Source of the DNA: Anastatus disparis | Taxonomy: Eukaryota; Arthropoda; Insecta; Hymenoptera; Eupelmidae | Direction: 5' to 3' | DNA: 64,000 bases | Assembly: GCA_017163975.1 (NCBI GenBank) | Contig: JAFFSR010000015.1 | Coordinates: forward strand, 2,176,501 to 2,240,500 | Shown here: one piece after another, positions 11,408 to 22,949 of the stretch | How the letters are laid out: the number at the start of each line of letters is the position of its first letter | Position numbering within the stretch: the first letter of the stretch is position 1 | Notes under the pieces: model-generated | The model's input: the letters and a program-made list of their open reading frames with translations, nothing else | Database searches by the model: none | What the model was told of the DNA's origin: nothing | Program-made: the position numbers and the translations under genes

Positions 11408-11830
11408 TAGGGGGTTTTGATTAAGATAATAGTGATTTTGATTAATATAAAACTTTTATAAATTTAGTATACTAATAGATATATCTAACTAAAATGTTTA
11501 ACATTTTATATAATTATTAAATAAATCTTAAATCATAAACGTAATTAATAGTTTCGATTATAATTATTTTAATATAATAATTGATATATAATAATGTTTA
11601 TTTGAATCTTTTAAGATTTAGAGGATTATTTTGTTATATTTTTTATTTAATATGTTTCGACTTATTTTTATATTTTATAAGATACATCATAATTTTTTCA
11701 CTATGATTGTTAAATATTTTTAATAAAATGTTTGACATTTCATATAAGTATTTAACTGAATATTGACAAGATACATTATTAATAGTTTTAATATATAATA
11801 ATTGAACAATTTTAATTATTTATTTAATAT

Positions 11831-12688
11831 TTACTTTGAATATATAATAAAATTAACTGCTAAATTTTTTATATTATAATTATATATTATAGTATATAAT
11901 AACATTTTTTTAAGAATATTGATTATTCTTAATAAATATCTTGAATATTTATCATCATCTTGGTTAATATAATATTTAGCTATGGGTTCCCGTAATTCTA
12001 TTTTATATTCTATAATTTTATTCGCGTAATGTTTATAATATTCTGATACTTCTTTCGAATTATTGAATTCGAGTTTTTCATCATTTTCACCAATATAAGA
12101 ATTCATCATATTATTTAAGAGGACGCTGGATCGCTCTATCCTTTTTTACTTAAAAATTGTAGGGTTCTGGAAAAACTAGTGGTTATTGATAGAAATTAAG
12201 AGTTGTCCGCAACTTGTACAGTAAAAAACAATATTTTTTCTTATGAGGACAAATTAATTTTGATGCTTTGTTCTCAAGAAAAGTTTGACATACTTGAACA
12301 ATCATAACTTAAGCTAGAGATTATGATGTTTAAGTATGTCAAACTTTTCTTGAAAACAAAGCATCAAAATTAATTTGTCCTCATCAGAAAAAATATTGTT
12401 TTTTACTGTATAAGTTGCGGACAACTCTTAATTTCTATCAATAACCACTAGTTTTTCCAATATCCTACATTTTTCGATTAGAAAAGGATAGAAAGATCCA
12501 ACGTCCTCTTAAAACTGAAATTTTAGTATTATCTAAATTATCATCATCAAGATTTTCTAAATAATATTCAAATTATTTTTCATAACTTAAATGATCTTCA
12601 ATTTGATTATTTAAATTATCCATAATTTCTTGATCATTAATATTATTTATTTTAACATAATTTCCTTCTAGTGGATTACATTCCATTT
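11831..12688 (-). pseudogene. Hypothetical acidic protein downstream of the Helitron helicase
   Basis: A frame starting MECNPLEGNYVKINN at 12688 runs through Asp/Asn-rich sequence (LENLDDDNLDN). It is interrupted by the MITE at 12119-12508 and resumes as NSYIGENDEKLEFNNSKEVS with a Tyr/Lys-rich end near 11831. There is one stop before the MITE. The same strand and position behind the helicase suggest a second Helitron-borne gene, but I recognise no family. It may just be low-complexity AT-rich sequence. Confidence 0.35.
12119..12508. mobile_element. Palindromic MITE with TTAA duplication, copy 1
   Basis: 390 bp, almost entirely self-complementary. It begins GAGGACGCTGGATC and ends GATCCAACGTCCTC, flanked by TTAA on both sides (12115-12118, 12509-12512). 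A TTAA duplication is the mark of piggyBac-type insertion. No coding capacity. It interrupts the acidic ORF of the Helitron. Confidence 0.9.
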
Positions 12689-13019
12689 TTTTTTTATTAC
12701 TGATTCTAAAATACCTTCAAAATTAATTTTATTTTTTGTAAATATTTTGTTAAATTAAATTAATTTTTTTTTATTTAAACTATGAACATAAACGTTTCCT
12801 GTCAATAATAAAAATTAACTAAATAATAAAACAATTTAAAAAAAAATTAAAATACTAAAATAATAAACTTAAATTTTAATGTTCATAAGATAAGATATAT
12901 ATTAAAATAAATATTTTTGATTATAATTTTTGTTAATTTATAATTAAATTATTGTTCTAATATTTCTTTCTAAACTATATTCATTATTTAATTTTTATTT
13001 TCTGATTCATTTTGAATAT
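12689..13019 (-). other. AT-rich spacer between helicase and acidic ORF of the Helitron
   Basis: Very low GC. No frame with recognisable similarity. Confidence 0.5.
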
Positions 13020-14800
13020 ATATTTTTTTTTCTATTTTTACATCGTGAAAGAGCTACATATAACTGTCCATGAGAGAATAATGGTTTTTTAATAAATATA
13101 CCTGCATTTTCAAAACTTTGTCCTTGAGACTTATTAATAGTTATTGCAAATGCTAATACAATAGGAAATTGTTTTCTGTATAAAATAAAAGGTAAAGACG
13201 ATGATTTATTAGTACTTAATGTTATTCTTGGTATAAAAACTTTATTTCCTTTATTTTCTCCTGTAATAATTTCAGCTTCAATATTATATTTAAGAGGACG
13301 CTGGATCTCTCTATCCTTTTCTAATTAAAAAATGTAAATTTTTGGGAAAACTAATTATTGATAGAAATTAAGGGTTGTCCGCAACTTCTATAGCGAAAAA
13401 CAATATTTTGTCTGATGAGAGCAAATTAATTTTGTTGCTTTTTTTTGCAAGTAAAGTTTGACATACTTAAATAACGTATTCTCTAGCCTAATTTAGGATT
13501 TTGTGAGTATGTCAAACTTTACTTGAAAAAAAAAGCAACAAAATTAATTTGCTCTGATCAGACAAAATATTGTCTTTCACTATAAAAGTTGCGGACAACC
13601 CTTAATTTCTATCAATAATAACTAGTTTTCCCAAAAATTTACATTTTTCAATTAGAAAAGGATAGAGAGATACAGCGTCCCCTTAAATAATCTAGTTATT
13701 TCTATTCTAGTTTTATTACATAATCCATCAGTTATATTAAGATTTCGAATTAATATTACAACTGCATTAATTTTTAATTTAATTTCATGAGGGGGTAATC
13801 CTTCTCTAATATTGTTTAACATTTCTATAGGATAATTCAAATGAATATTTTTATCAGTTTGATCAACACCCTTATAGGTTGCATGATCTATACTATAATA
13901 AGTGATCATTTCATTATTAATTAATATTAATATTCTATTATTTAACATAAACATCTTCATTATGTGAAGTTAAAATAACATTTTTAGAAAAATTATAATT
14001 ATTGTTTACATCTTTATAAATTTTATTACATACATCATTAGTTTCATATTCTTTAGGAATAATAAAAGTATTGATTCTTCCTTCTCCAATATCTAATAAA
14101 AAAGAAGAAAATTTTTCATTTTTACATCTTATATTTTTTTTTAAATTAAAAATTTGAAATAATGACCAAATATATGAATATTTTAGTTTCTTTTATAATT
14201 GTATCTTTAAATCCATTTTTTATTACTGGTAAAATTTGTCTAAAATCACCACCTAAAATTATTAATTTACCACCGCGCTCAAGTATATTATTTGAGCAAA
14301 CATCTTGTAATGTTTTATCAACAATTTCTAATGCTTTTTTAGGAATCATTGAAGCTTTATCCCAAGTGATGGTATCTGTTTGTCTTAATTTTTTTATCAC
14401 ATTCAAATTTTAAAAATGCACTCTCAATATTACTTAAATCAATTTGAAGTCTAAATGTTCTATGGCTAGTCATACGATTTGGTAACAAAATTGAAGCAAT
14501 TCCGGTCCAAGCCATTGATACAAATTTTATTTTAAATTGAAATAAAGTAATATATTAAAGTTTTATATGAAATTGTTTTACCTGAACCTCCTGGACCATC
14601 TATAGAATATATTTTATTTTTATTATTTATTATATTATTAAAAATGTTTTTTTGATCCATATTTAATTCATAAAACATTTTACTAAAAATTTTTTCACTA
14701 TATTCAATATTTTCAGTACTAAATTCAATTTCTTCTTCTATGTATTTTTCATTAGGTTCAGGAATACTAAAATCTTTACATGACATTTCTTCCGACATTA
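13020..14800 (-). pseudogene. Helitron PIF1-like helicase domain
   Basis: Motifs appear in helicase order on the minus strand. Walker A SIDGPGGSGKT is at about 14600. TGIAS-type text is near 14500. TITWDKASM and LGGDFRQILPV lie near 14230-14380, LLDIGEGRIN near 14090, and LPPHEIKLKINAVVILIRNL and GLCNKTRI near 13700-13820. After the second [27 protein letters not shown] and [12 protein letters not shown] lie at 13020-13290. This is the superfamily 1 helicase that unwinds the transposon strand. It is broken by several frameshifts and by a 389-bp MITE just before the last motifs. Confidence 0.88.
13294..13682. mobile_element. Palindromic MITE with TTAA duplication, copy 2
   Basis: 389 bp, the same termini as copy 1 (GAGGACGCTGG...GCGTCCCC), the same TTGTCCGCAACTT words in each arm, and TTAA on both sides (13290-13293, 13683-13686). 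It splits the helicase gene between the LIRNL region and the FIPRI region. Confidence 0.9.
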
Positions 14801-14861
14801 AAATTTTATTAATATGAAAAAGTGTTTTATTTTCTTTAAAATCTTCAAAAAAAAATTTGTT

Positions 14862-16900
14862 TTATTTTTCCCAAATTATATTTCCTTGAATGTTTTCATC
14901 AAAAACAATTTTTTGTTGATTTTGTGTATAAATATTTAATCTTATGACCCTATGACTTCGACCACATAATGGAAATTCTTCTAATCTCCAAGCTGCTTTC
15001 ATTGAACTTAAATACCTACCGTCTACATATTGTGGAATTTCATCATAAATATCATTATTTTCCTTCGTATCTTCATTATTTTCACTATTTCCTTGTATTC
15101 CGTACAAATCTTTTGTTTTATCTTCTTGTATTGGTTTATTTTGTCGTATTTGACATAATGCTTTATCTCGTTCTTGACGTATATAATCAAAAATATATTT
15201 AATACTTTGTACAGTTCCACACAATTCAATATTTATATGACTATTATATTTAGCTAATAAATAACTATTATATGGAACAACCATTGAATTATCAACTGTA
15301 ATAATTTTATGAGAATATTTTAAATGATAAACATGATTATCGTTTACATTATTTCTTTTTCTGTATTCTGGATACTTATTTTCTTTAAGTACAGTATGTT
15401 TGCTAAAAGATTTTGGAAAATTCTTTTTACATATATTACTATTTTTTTATAACATGGTGACTTCTCAGTATGTGGACCATGTAACATATGTTTAATTACT
15501 AATTTTTGTAAATATTTATTATCTGAAGATGGTATTTTTACTAAAATATGTTTATCAATTAAATCTGTAGTAAATAATTTATTATTTGGATGTAACGTAA
15601 GAGTAAGATGCACGTGTGGTAAACCTCTTTTTTGAAATTCTATTGAAAATACATAAGCTTCAATAGTTCCAAATATTTTATTTTTAACAATATCATTCAA
15701 TAACATTTTAAATTTTGCATAAAATAAACGAACTGTAATAGTAGCAATATCATTAGAAGTTGTTCCAACTGGAAAATTATTTATAATTTTTTTAAGTTCT
15801 TTCCATTTTGGATTACATGTCATTGTAATAAATAAATCTGATTTTTCGAATTTTCTCATTATTGCCATAGCATCTTGATAATATTGCTGCATATATCTTG
15901 GACTTTCAATATATGTAGCTGGTAAAATAAAAAGGTTTCCTAATCTTTCATTATTTTCAAAATTTTTTGAAACATTTAAAGCACTATTTTTTATATGATC
16001 TAATAAACTTTGATAACATTCTATACGTAATTGTTTCTTATTATCACGTAAAAAATTCATTCTATTATTTTCAATTATTATATATGCATGAATTATATAC
16101 TGTTGTGTTAATCTACCACAATATAAAATTAGATTGAAATTTGTTTCGTCTAATCTATATGCTACTCTATGTACATTGTGTATTGAAGAATAGTTAAATT
16201 TTCATTTTTACATTGGGACGTTTATTATAACCTATACTTCATCCTAAATCACCCTGAAGAAATAATAAAGGAGATATCATAGGATCTATATGATGATATA
16301 ATTTATTTAAATATGTTTAAGTAACTTTTTCTTCTGAATTATTATTAGGATATATACACAAATCATAATTATCTGGAATTCCAGAATTAGATACAATAAT
16401 AGCTCCACATTCTGATGTTAAAGGTTTATTATAATTATGTTTTTGTTTATTATTTTTTCTTAAAAAATATAATTTATAATTTTGAACATTTTCAATATTA
16501 TATATTTGATGCAAATGTTTAAATTTTTTAGCAATTGGATTATTATTCATTATGTTTGTTATTGTATGCATATGTTCTTTAATTAATTTTGTATTATTTT
16601 TTAATCTTTTTTCAAAAGCAGTTACTTCATCATAAATATACAATCGACCACAAATTGGATCTTCTTTTTTTTCTGGAACAAATTATTTGGAGTTGTGTGA
16701 CATATTTGTCTTTGAATTTTCAAATTATATATACCTTTTTCCTTATTATGTATATCATTTGCGTTAAATGTTGCAAAACTGAATAAATTGTTATAATATC
16801 TAATTAAATGCCTGAAAGTAGTGTCATAAAATTTTAGAGACTTCAATTTTTCGTGATATTTACTTAACGGTGATAAAACCATTTTACCTTTTTAACAACA
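14862..16900 (-). pseudogene. Helitron Rep (HUH endonuclease) and N-terminal region
   Basis: Minus-strand order: LFSFATFNAN and DPICGRLYIYDEVTAFEKR (16600-16800), CGRLTQQYIIHAYIIIENNR (16060-16160), FITMTCNPKWKEL, then EFQKRGLPHVHLTLTL with the HxH of the HUH nuclease (about 15620). Next come VVPYNSYLLAKYNSHINIE and SIKYIFDYIRQERDKA, with two Tyr where the catalytic tyrosines lie, and AAWRLEEFPLCGRSHRVIRL. This is the nicking/joining enzyme of rolling-circle transposition. Breaks occur near 16680, 16320 and 15400. It is followed by the helicase in the same orientation, as in intact RepHel proteins. Confidence 0.88.
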
Positions 16901-17319
16901 ATTGAATTTCTTTGTTTCTTCTTTCTAAAACATGGCTGAACAATATTTACATTTTATACTAATTATTAAAATTTTTATTAATTTTAAAATTATGGTTATT
17001 TTTTTTTGTTTCAATATTTTTATTTTTAACTAAAATCTTTGTTTTATTATTAATCAATTTAGTATTCAATATATTTATAACATCTTTATGTTGCATAATT
17101 AATTTATTTTTCTCAATTTTGTTTATGTTTTTAAAATTATTATGTTCTTTAACTTTTTGTTTTTTTGATGAAATTATTTTATTTACATCTTCATTTAATT
17201 TTCTTTTATTACAGATACATTGAAAGGTTGTATTAAACTTTTTATGTATAGTATTTTGATGGATTTCTTAAGTTGATTCTTAAAAAAATTGTAAACTGTT
17301 ATATGTTTATTATGTGATT
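16901..17319 (-). other. Probable upstream part of the Helitron ORF, Lys/Asn-rich
   Basis: On the minus strand this reads as a Lys/Asn-rich stretch with a short open run near 17000-17215. It could be the protein N-terminus or AT-rich leader. Confidence 0.35.
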
Positions 17320-17640
17320 ATGTAAGTGTAAGGGCATGTGGGAGGTGATGTAGGGACATGAGGGGGGCTGTGGGGAACGTGGGAGAACGCGGGGGGGCGT
17401 AAGAGAACGAGGGGAGTTGTGGGGGTGCTTGGGCCAAATTGATATTTAGAAAATATCGTAGAATTTTAAACATTTTTACGTTATTTTGTGGGGAGGGGCT
17501 TTATAAAATTCTGTGGGGAACAATGGAGGATGTGGGGGAACGAAGGGGGCGTAAGGGTACGAGGGGCGTGGGAGTTACGTGGGGGTACGTGGGGGGCGTG
17601 GGGGTCTGAAGCTGAATTTTTCAATAAAACTGTACCCCCA
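17320..17640. repeat. G-rich minisatellite
   Basis: Degenerate units of GGGGAACG, GGGGGCGT and GTGGGG type on the plus strand, around 17338-17435 and 17490-17620. The G-strand bias is strong. Similar G-rich sequence recurs at 24440-24670. Confidence 0.8.
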
Positions 17641-17707
17641 CGTAACTCCCACGCCCCTCGTACCCTTACGCCCCCTTCGTTCCCCACGTCCTCCATTGTT
17701 CCTCCAC
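17512..17707. repeat. Long GC-rich hairpin beside poly(TA)
   Basis: The G-rich arm 17512-17587 (from GTGGGGAACAATGGAGGA) is inverted at 17633-17707 (to CCTCCATTGTTCCTCCAC) with few mismatches. The stem is about 75 bp and the spacer about 45 bp. A (TA)n run starts immediately after it. Confidence 0.85.
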
Positions 17708-17708
17708 A

Positions 17709-17755
<47 letters not shown>

Positions 17756-17756
17756 A
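17709..17756. repeat. (TA)n microsatellite
   Basis: About 40 bp of TA dinucleotides directly next to the GC-rich hairpin. Confidence 0.9.
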
Positions 17757-17960
17757 AATCGGTCTTTTGAATACGCGATACCCCGCGCTCGTCAGTACTG
17801 ACTTCGGGTCGTATCCGGCGCACGTCGAGGTGTGTGGCAGTCTCACATTGTTACCCCCTCCCTTCCATTACCATTACTTAATAGAAATAGGTCTTTCGAA
17901 TGCGGCATTCAAAAGACCGATCCCGCGCACAAAATATTCAGGAGTCCATTGCAGCAAACT
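17757..17960. other. GC-richer block with short inverted repeat
   Basis: CGGTCTTTTGAAT near 17760 is inverted as ATTCAAAAGACCG near 17910, with CG-rich words between (GTATCCGGCGCACGTCG). It may be a terminus of an unrecognised element. Confidence 0.5.
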
Positions 17961-18099
17961 GTAGCGCGCATTCAATTGATTGTGTATAATAATATTTAAT
18001 AATAATTATAAGCGAATAATAAAAAATAGAATAATAGAATAATAGAAAATTATAATTATAAATAAATATTTTTATCTTCTTATGTTCTAAATTTTATAC

Positions 18100-18720
18100 A
18101 TATCGAGAAGATGCAAAGAAAACGCTCCCACTCTGCATTTTTTATTTTTGGGCTTGAGACCAACATATATAAATATATGGCTGCATTAAGAATGTTTTTT
18201 TTTATTATAGCTAAAAGAAGCTTACGTTTTTTTTATTGTAGCTTGAAGAAGCCTACATTTTTTTTTATTGTCGCTAAAGAAGCGTACACTTTTTTGCATT
18301 GTCGCTAAAAAAGCTTACAAATTTATTTATTATTGTCGCTGAAGCATACAGATCTATTGTTTGTTGTCGCTAAAAAAACCTCATACAAGCATACAAATTT
18401 ATTGTTTGTTGTCGCTAAAAGGAGCTTACAGATTAATTTGTTATTATTACTGAAATAATTTTATAGACTTATTTTTTATTGTCGCCAATAGAAGCTTACA
18501 AATTTAAATTTTATTGTAATTATAAAAAGCTTACATATTTATTCTTCATTGTCGCTAAAGAAGCTTGTACAGTTGCTTTGTATTGTTACTAAAAAAAAGT
18601 TTAAATAATTTTAAATATTCATTTATATGTCGTTAAATTTCATTGTCGCTAAAAGAAGCTTACAAATTTATGTTTTATTACAAGCTTACATATTTATTTT
18701 TTATTGTTGTTAAAAAAAGC
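18100..18720 (+). repeat. Tandem array of GTCGCTAA...GAAGCTTACA units (left arm)
   Basis: About ten to twelve degenerate units of roughly 45-60 bp, each with TTGTCGCTAA, GAAGC and TTACAAATTTAT-like words. The outer edge has CTTGAGACCAACATATATA then ATGGCTGCATTAA. The same edge and units occur inverted at 23530-23960, so the two arrays are arms of one large inverted repeat. Confidence 0.85.
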
Positions 18721-18859
18721 TTATACATTAATTTTTTTGTAATAAATCAATATTATTTTATATTTTGTATTTTAACTATCATCAATTTGTTTTTCTGTAA
18801 CCTTGAAAAAGAATCATTTTATATTGAGAATATTGTATTTATTAATGTCATGAAATAAA

Positions 18860-19081
18860 AATATAAAATTATTTAATTTATCTTATTTAAAATTATTTCA
18901 TTTGCTAATATAAGTTCTTCTAACTCCATCTTTTTATCATTAAATACTTTAATGAATTCCAATCTTTTCACTTTTAATATATATGTAATATCTATAAAAT
19001 TTTTAAATATATATATGCATATATACATATATATATAAATATACATGAATATTATTATGAATATATACATATATACATATC

Positions 19082-19115
<34 letters not shown>

Positions 19116-20010
19116 GATATATATATATATATATAAATATACATGAATATTTTCATAAGTGTATACGCATATAATATATTATTATAATTGTTTTTACTAT
19201 TTTATTCTTTTTTTCCAATAATTTCTAGTTTTGTTCCTCTTACCCAATTCACATATTCATTTTCTAATTTATTTAATAAAATGTCTAATTTATATTGTCC
19301 ATTCGCTATTGTTCCGATGTATTCTGATTCATTTTTTTTTATGTTTTTGTGCAAAAGAAGTTTTTAAATACCCTTGTATTTCTGGAAAATAAAAAATTAT
19401 TTATATTATTATATTTTTTTTTCAATAATATTTAATTACTTATTAATCCAGGTCTTAATTTTATTTCTTTGAAATTTATTTTAATTGGTTTGCTATTTTT
19501 CAATGTATTGTATTCGCCTAAATGAATAATATTAAAATAATATTTTAATGTTAAGTCATATATATTATTTCCTTTATTGTATCCTTTTGCTTTTAATACA
19601 TTAACATTCTCTAATAATATTTTCTGAAATATTAGAAAATGTTTAATATTATGTTGTAATTAATAATATTGTATATTGTAAAAATTTACTTCGTTTAGTT
19701 TTAAATTTTTTATTAATTTTTCAATATTTTTATCATAAATATTGCATTGAATTCTGAATCCTTCAGAATTATTTATTATGAATTTCAAAATCCTGAAATC
19801 AGTTTGTTTTTATTTGTTAACAAAAGTTTGTTCTCCGGAAATTTCTTCAATATATGCAACCAGAGATCTATTATATGTAATCAAAAATATTTATAACATA
19901 TATTATATTTTATATTCTTTCAATAAAGTCCTTAATACATAGGTTGATTGATCTCCTATTACAATTTTAGTTTTTAAAAATTCCGTTGACGAAAACGGTA
20001 TTTTTTTTCC
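18860..20010 (-). pseudogene. Possible multi-exon gene of unknown type, candidate OB-fold protein
   Basis: Minus-strand segments that read better than the surrounding AT-rich DNA: KGKKIPFSSTEF and IGDQSTYVLRTLLKEY (19910-20010), YNRSLVAYIEEISGEQTFV and FRIQCNIYDKNIEKL (19690-19880), VNVLKAKGYNKGNNIYDLTL and GEYNTLKNSKPIKINF (19440-19620), then YIGTIANGQYKLDILLNKL and YVNWVRGTKLEIIG (19210-19330). A GTAATT donor-like site follows the third segment near 19440. The pattern is reminiscent of OB-fold (RPA-like) proteins, but that is a guess. It lies inside the inverted arrays and on their inner side, so it may be the payload of that element. Confidence 0.35.
19010..19150. repeat. AT-rich complex microsatellite
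   Basis: ATATACATATATAT and ATAAATATACATGAATATT words, the latter present twice (near 19035 and 19132). Confidence 0.8.
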
Positions 20011-20495
20011 TTTTTCTGAAATAGATAGATATAGATAGATAGATATTATTTTATTTTGTATAAGAGTACAAAAACGTGTAATACAATTTGTAAATATAAA
20101 AACAATAAATATTGCATAATTAATATCACAGTCAGTCACTAAATCTAATAATACTGAATAAGTAAGTCATAAACAAAAATAAATAAAAGTGATATCACAG
20201 AGTAATCATACAATACACGCAAAATAAATAAAAATAATCATATAAATAATAATCAGTCATACAATATCTATGAGTCACAATATTAAAATTTAAAAGAATT
20301 AAATTTAATACATACTAAAATAACAAGCGTACGCTATAGCATGAAACGCAGTTAAGAATAAAATAAAATAAAAACTCTCACTCATCAACCATTCAGCCAA
20401 CACTCATACAATAAATACATTCACATCTTAAGCCCATATACAGGACGTTACAAAAATAAATTAAATAAATTAACGTAAATTAATAGTAAGAAATA

Positions 20496-21812
20496 TTATT
20501 CTAGGTCGAGCAAGTACTCTCTCACCGCTGCTTTGAACCTGCTGAGAGATGGAAGATGTTTAATCTCAGCAGGCAGGGAGTTCCAAAAATGTGCACCTTG
20601 AACTTAGAAGGAATTCCTGCCAACCTCAGTACACATAAAGGGCACCACTAGATCAATGATTTCTCCCGTAGTAGCCACCCTGGGTACATATCTAGTGAAG
20701 AGACCCATTAGATGCTCCGGAGTATTCATGCGCACGATCTTGTACATAAATACAGCCAAAAAATATTATCTCCTCGAACAAATACGCAGCCAACCCAACG
20801 CGGCTCTATAAGGAGAAATATGAGCTCCCATTCTTATACCTAATATATATCTCACACACAAATTCTGCAGTCTTTGTATTCTTCTCTTCAAGCCCTGAGA
20901 AGCATCGAGCAAAACCACCAAACAGTAATCAAGATGCGGAAACAGCAGGGTGGTTGCAAGTTGTTTACGCAGAGCCTCCATGGTGTACCGACAAAAAAAC
21001 CGCAAGGTGTACAACACTCTATTGAATTTTTTCGTAACCATATTAATGTGAGGCTCCCAAGAAAGCTTAGAGTCAAGCACAACACCAAGACTCGTAACAA
21101 TGTCAGAGAAAGGAATATTGACACCTATCTCGAGGTCAATCGTCCTAGGCGCCCCAGCATAAAATGAATTGATCGAACGATTACTGCCAAAGACGATTGT
21201 CTTAGTCTTGTTAGCATTTAAAGTGAGTGAGGCACCAGCTGCCCACTCCGATACCGCATTGACCGCCCTCTGTAAGATTAGAATACCTGCATCCACATTC
21301 TCACGAGGAACTTGCGTATAAATCAGCAGGTCATCTGCATACAGTAGGTACTCAACACAACCAGAGCCAAGAGCGTCACGTACGTTATTAATGTAATGGC
21401 AAAATAACAAAGGCCTCAGTACCGATCCCTGTGTCACTCCTAGGTTCGTTGTTAGCCAACCTGATTCTTCTTGTGAGTGTGTTGAAACCATTTGTTTCCT
21501 TCCTGAAATATAAGAGTTAATCCGCACGGAAGCGGCCCTGTAAAACCCCATCGATCTCATCGACCAATTGCAGGAATATATCGCAGTGATATATTCCTGC
21601 AATTGGTCGTAAGCGATCTTCTCCAGTACCTTCGAAAGAAAACACAAAATCGCAATTGGCCTAAAATCTTTAGGCGACTTAGGTGCAGAACACTTTTTTA
21701 ATGGCACAATACGTGCCTGCTTCCAAAGGCCAGAAAAGACCCCCCACGCAAAAGAAGACTTGAACAGAGCCACAAGATGTTTACCAATAAATGGTAAGGC
21801 TTTAAGTATCAC
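20496..21812 (-). pseudogene. Jockey-type reverse transcriptase and C-terminal domain
   Basis: The long frame 20766-21812 begins in RT (KQARIVPLKKCSAPKSPKDF, RPIAILCFLSKVLEK), continues with LGVTQGSVLRPLLFCHYIN, then YLLYADDLLIY (catalytic YADD) and LTLNANKTKTIVFG. After a frameshift the minus strand reads FWNSLPAEIKHLPSLSRFKA to a stop near 20496, the usual end of Jockey ORF2. RT motif A with its catalytic Asp is missing: sequence jumps from QLQEYI to MGFYRAAS through a 49-bp palindrome at 21561-21609. The enzyme is therefore dead. Confidence 0.9.
21561..21609. repeat. Perfect 22-bp-stem palindrome at an RT deletion junction
   Basis: CGACCAATTGCAGGAATATA (plus TC) is followed by the loop GCAGT and then its exact complement. 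It replaces the region where RT motif A should be. Confidence 0.9.
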
Positions 21813-22037
21813 GCTTTAAGGAATGCCATCCTCGCCACGAGCCTGCGATGAGAAATGGGAAATCGCAAGAACAACATCATTGATATTAATTGGTTTAAGA
21901 GCAAAACCATCTTCACTGCATTCAGTAAGAACCCTCTCACGAAGCTCATCATCATCATGTGGCGAGACGGATAGCCCAGCAAAGTGCGCATTAAGCTCAT
22001 CGGGAGTGAATTGATTCAAGTCCCCTTGAGGTCCGGT

Positions 22038-22928
22038 TTAGAGTCCAAGGTCTCTCAGCTCCTTCCAGACTTTACCATTTGCAAGTGCTTCGAACAGTCT
22101 ATTATGATAGTATGTAATCTTTGCAAGTTCAGTCTGTTCGTCAACCGTTTTACGTAAATGCAGAAACTTAGTCAGGTATTGCATTTCGTTCGTCCATGTA
22201 TATCTTCTGTAAGTAGCATCTCGCTTGCGCCACATCTGCGACAATTCTTTATTTAACCATGTTGGGCTATTCTTCGTATGCTTCAGTATTTTCACTGGTG
22301 CTAATCTCTTTATGACAGGAGCAACATTGTCACAAATGCAGCCAAATGCAGACTCTGGGACTGTACCAGCTGTTAATGGTGTCCAATCATAGCCGGCTAG
22401 TTCCTCCAGTAATTCATTTTGACAAATGCTTTTATAGTTTCTGTATCTAATCAAGTTGTGATCTATACTGCACGTATTATAAGCAATAGAAACATCAATT
22501 AAGTTGTGCCGACTATGAAAATTCGCAGATAAGTTACGTGCGTCAAGTACATTGTCATCGTCATTCACAAGAATCAGGTCAATTTATGTGTGAGAAGATG
22601 GGGTTATATGCGTGGCACCATGCTGGACCAACTAAAGCGAAAGCTCCGCTGTTAGTTTACTCAGAAACCTCGCATCACTGCTTTTTCGCAGGAGATCGGC
22701 ATTCAGATCCCCCATTCTAATTTTATGTGAAAAATCATGAGATAAATCTCTCAAAGAATTTAACAAATCAGAATTTTTTGTAAATGAAATGGCAGGAGGG
22801 CGATAAATGACAGAAATCTCAAATATATAATTTTCAATTAATTTCATTAATAAAAATACTTCAAAAACATAATTAGATAGGAGGTTTTCTGTTTTTATAA
22901 AAATATATGTTAACAGGCAATATGACAT
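22038..22928 (-). pseudogene. Jockey ORF2 N-terminal part: endonuclease C-terminal half and linker
   Basis: 22632-22928 contains VIYRPPAIS and MGDLNADLL, signatures of the apurinic-like (EEP) endonuclease of Jockey elements; the N-terminal half is missing. 22038-22568 contains the linker to RT (HNLIDVSIAYNTCSIDHNLI, SPTWLNKEL, WRKRDATYRRY). A frameshift separates the two parts near 22570-22630, and another separates the linker from RT near 22020. Confidence 0.85.
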
Positions 22929-22949
22929 GATATAAAAGTTTTATAATTA

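Larger units (their letters stand above)
11407..17230 (-). mobile_element. Decayed Helitron (Rep/helicase) with possible second ORF
   Basis: The minus strand carries, in order, a Helitron N-terminal region, an HUH-type Rep endonuclease and a PIF1-like helicase, all with frameshifts. Two palindromic MITEs are inserted in it. The 3' end may be the CTAG at 11407-11410. The 5' end is not located and is put near 17230, where the Lys/Asn-rich N-terminal coding signal fades. Codon use is extremely AT-rich, like the surrounding DNA. Confidence 0.85.
20027..22930 (-). mobile_element. Jockey-superfamily non-LTR retrotransposon, 5'-truncated and internally deleted
   Basis: Endonuclease, linker and reverse transcriptase fragments run from 22930 down to about 20500 on the minus strand. 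A 3' UTR follows and ends in ATCTATCT repeats at about 20027-20045. No LTRs. The same 3' tail occurs on the plus strand at 22960-23205. The 5' end is truncated within the endonuclease, typical of LINE insertion. Confidence 0.9.

Noticed and set aside
11407..11410. CTAG as a firm Helitron 3' terminus
   Set aside because: CTAG before T fits, but I see no terminal hairpin within the preceding 20-30 bases, so the end is only tentative.
17481..17964. Overlapping frames of 60-160 codons on both strands with Ile-Tyr runs
   Set aside because: They are readings through the GC-rich hairpin and poly(TA); both strands are open because of the repeat, and the peptide is low complexity.
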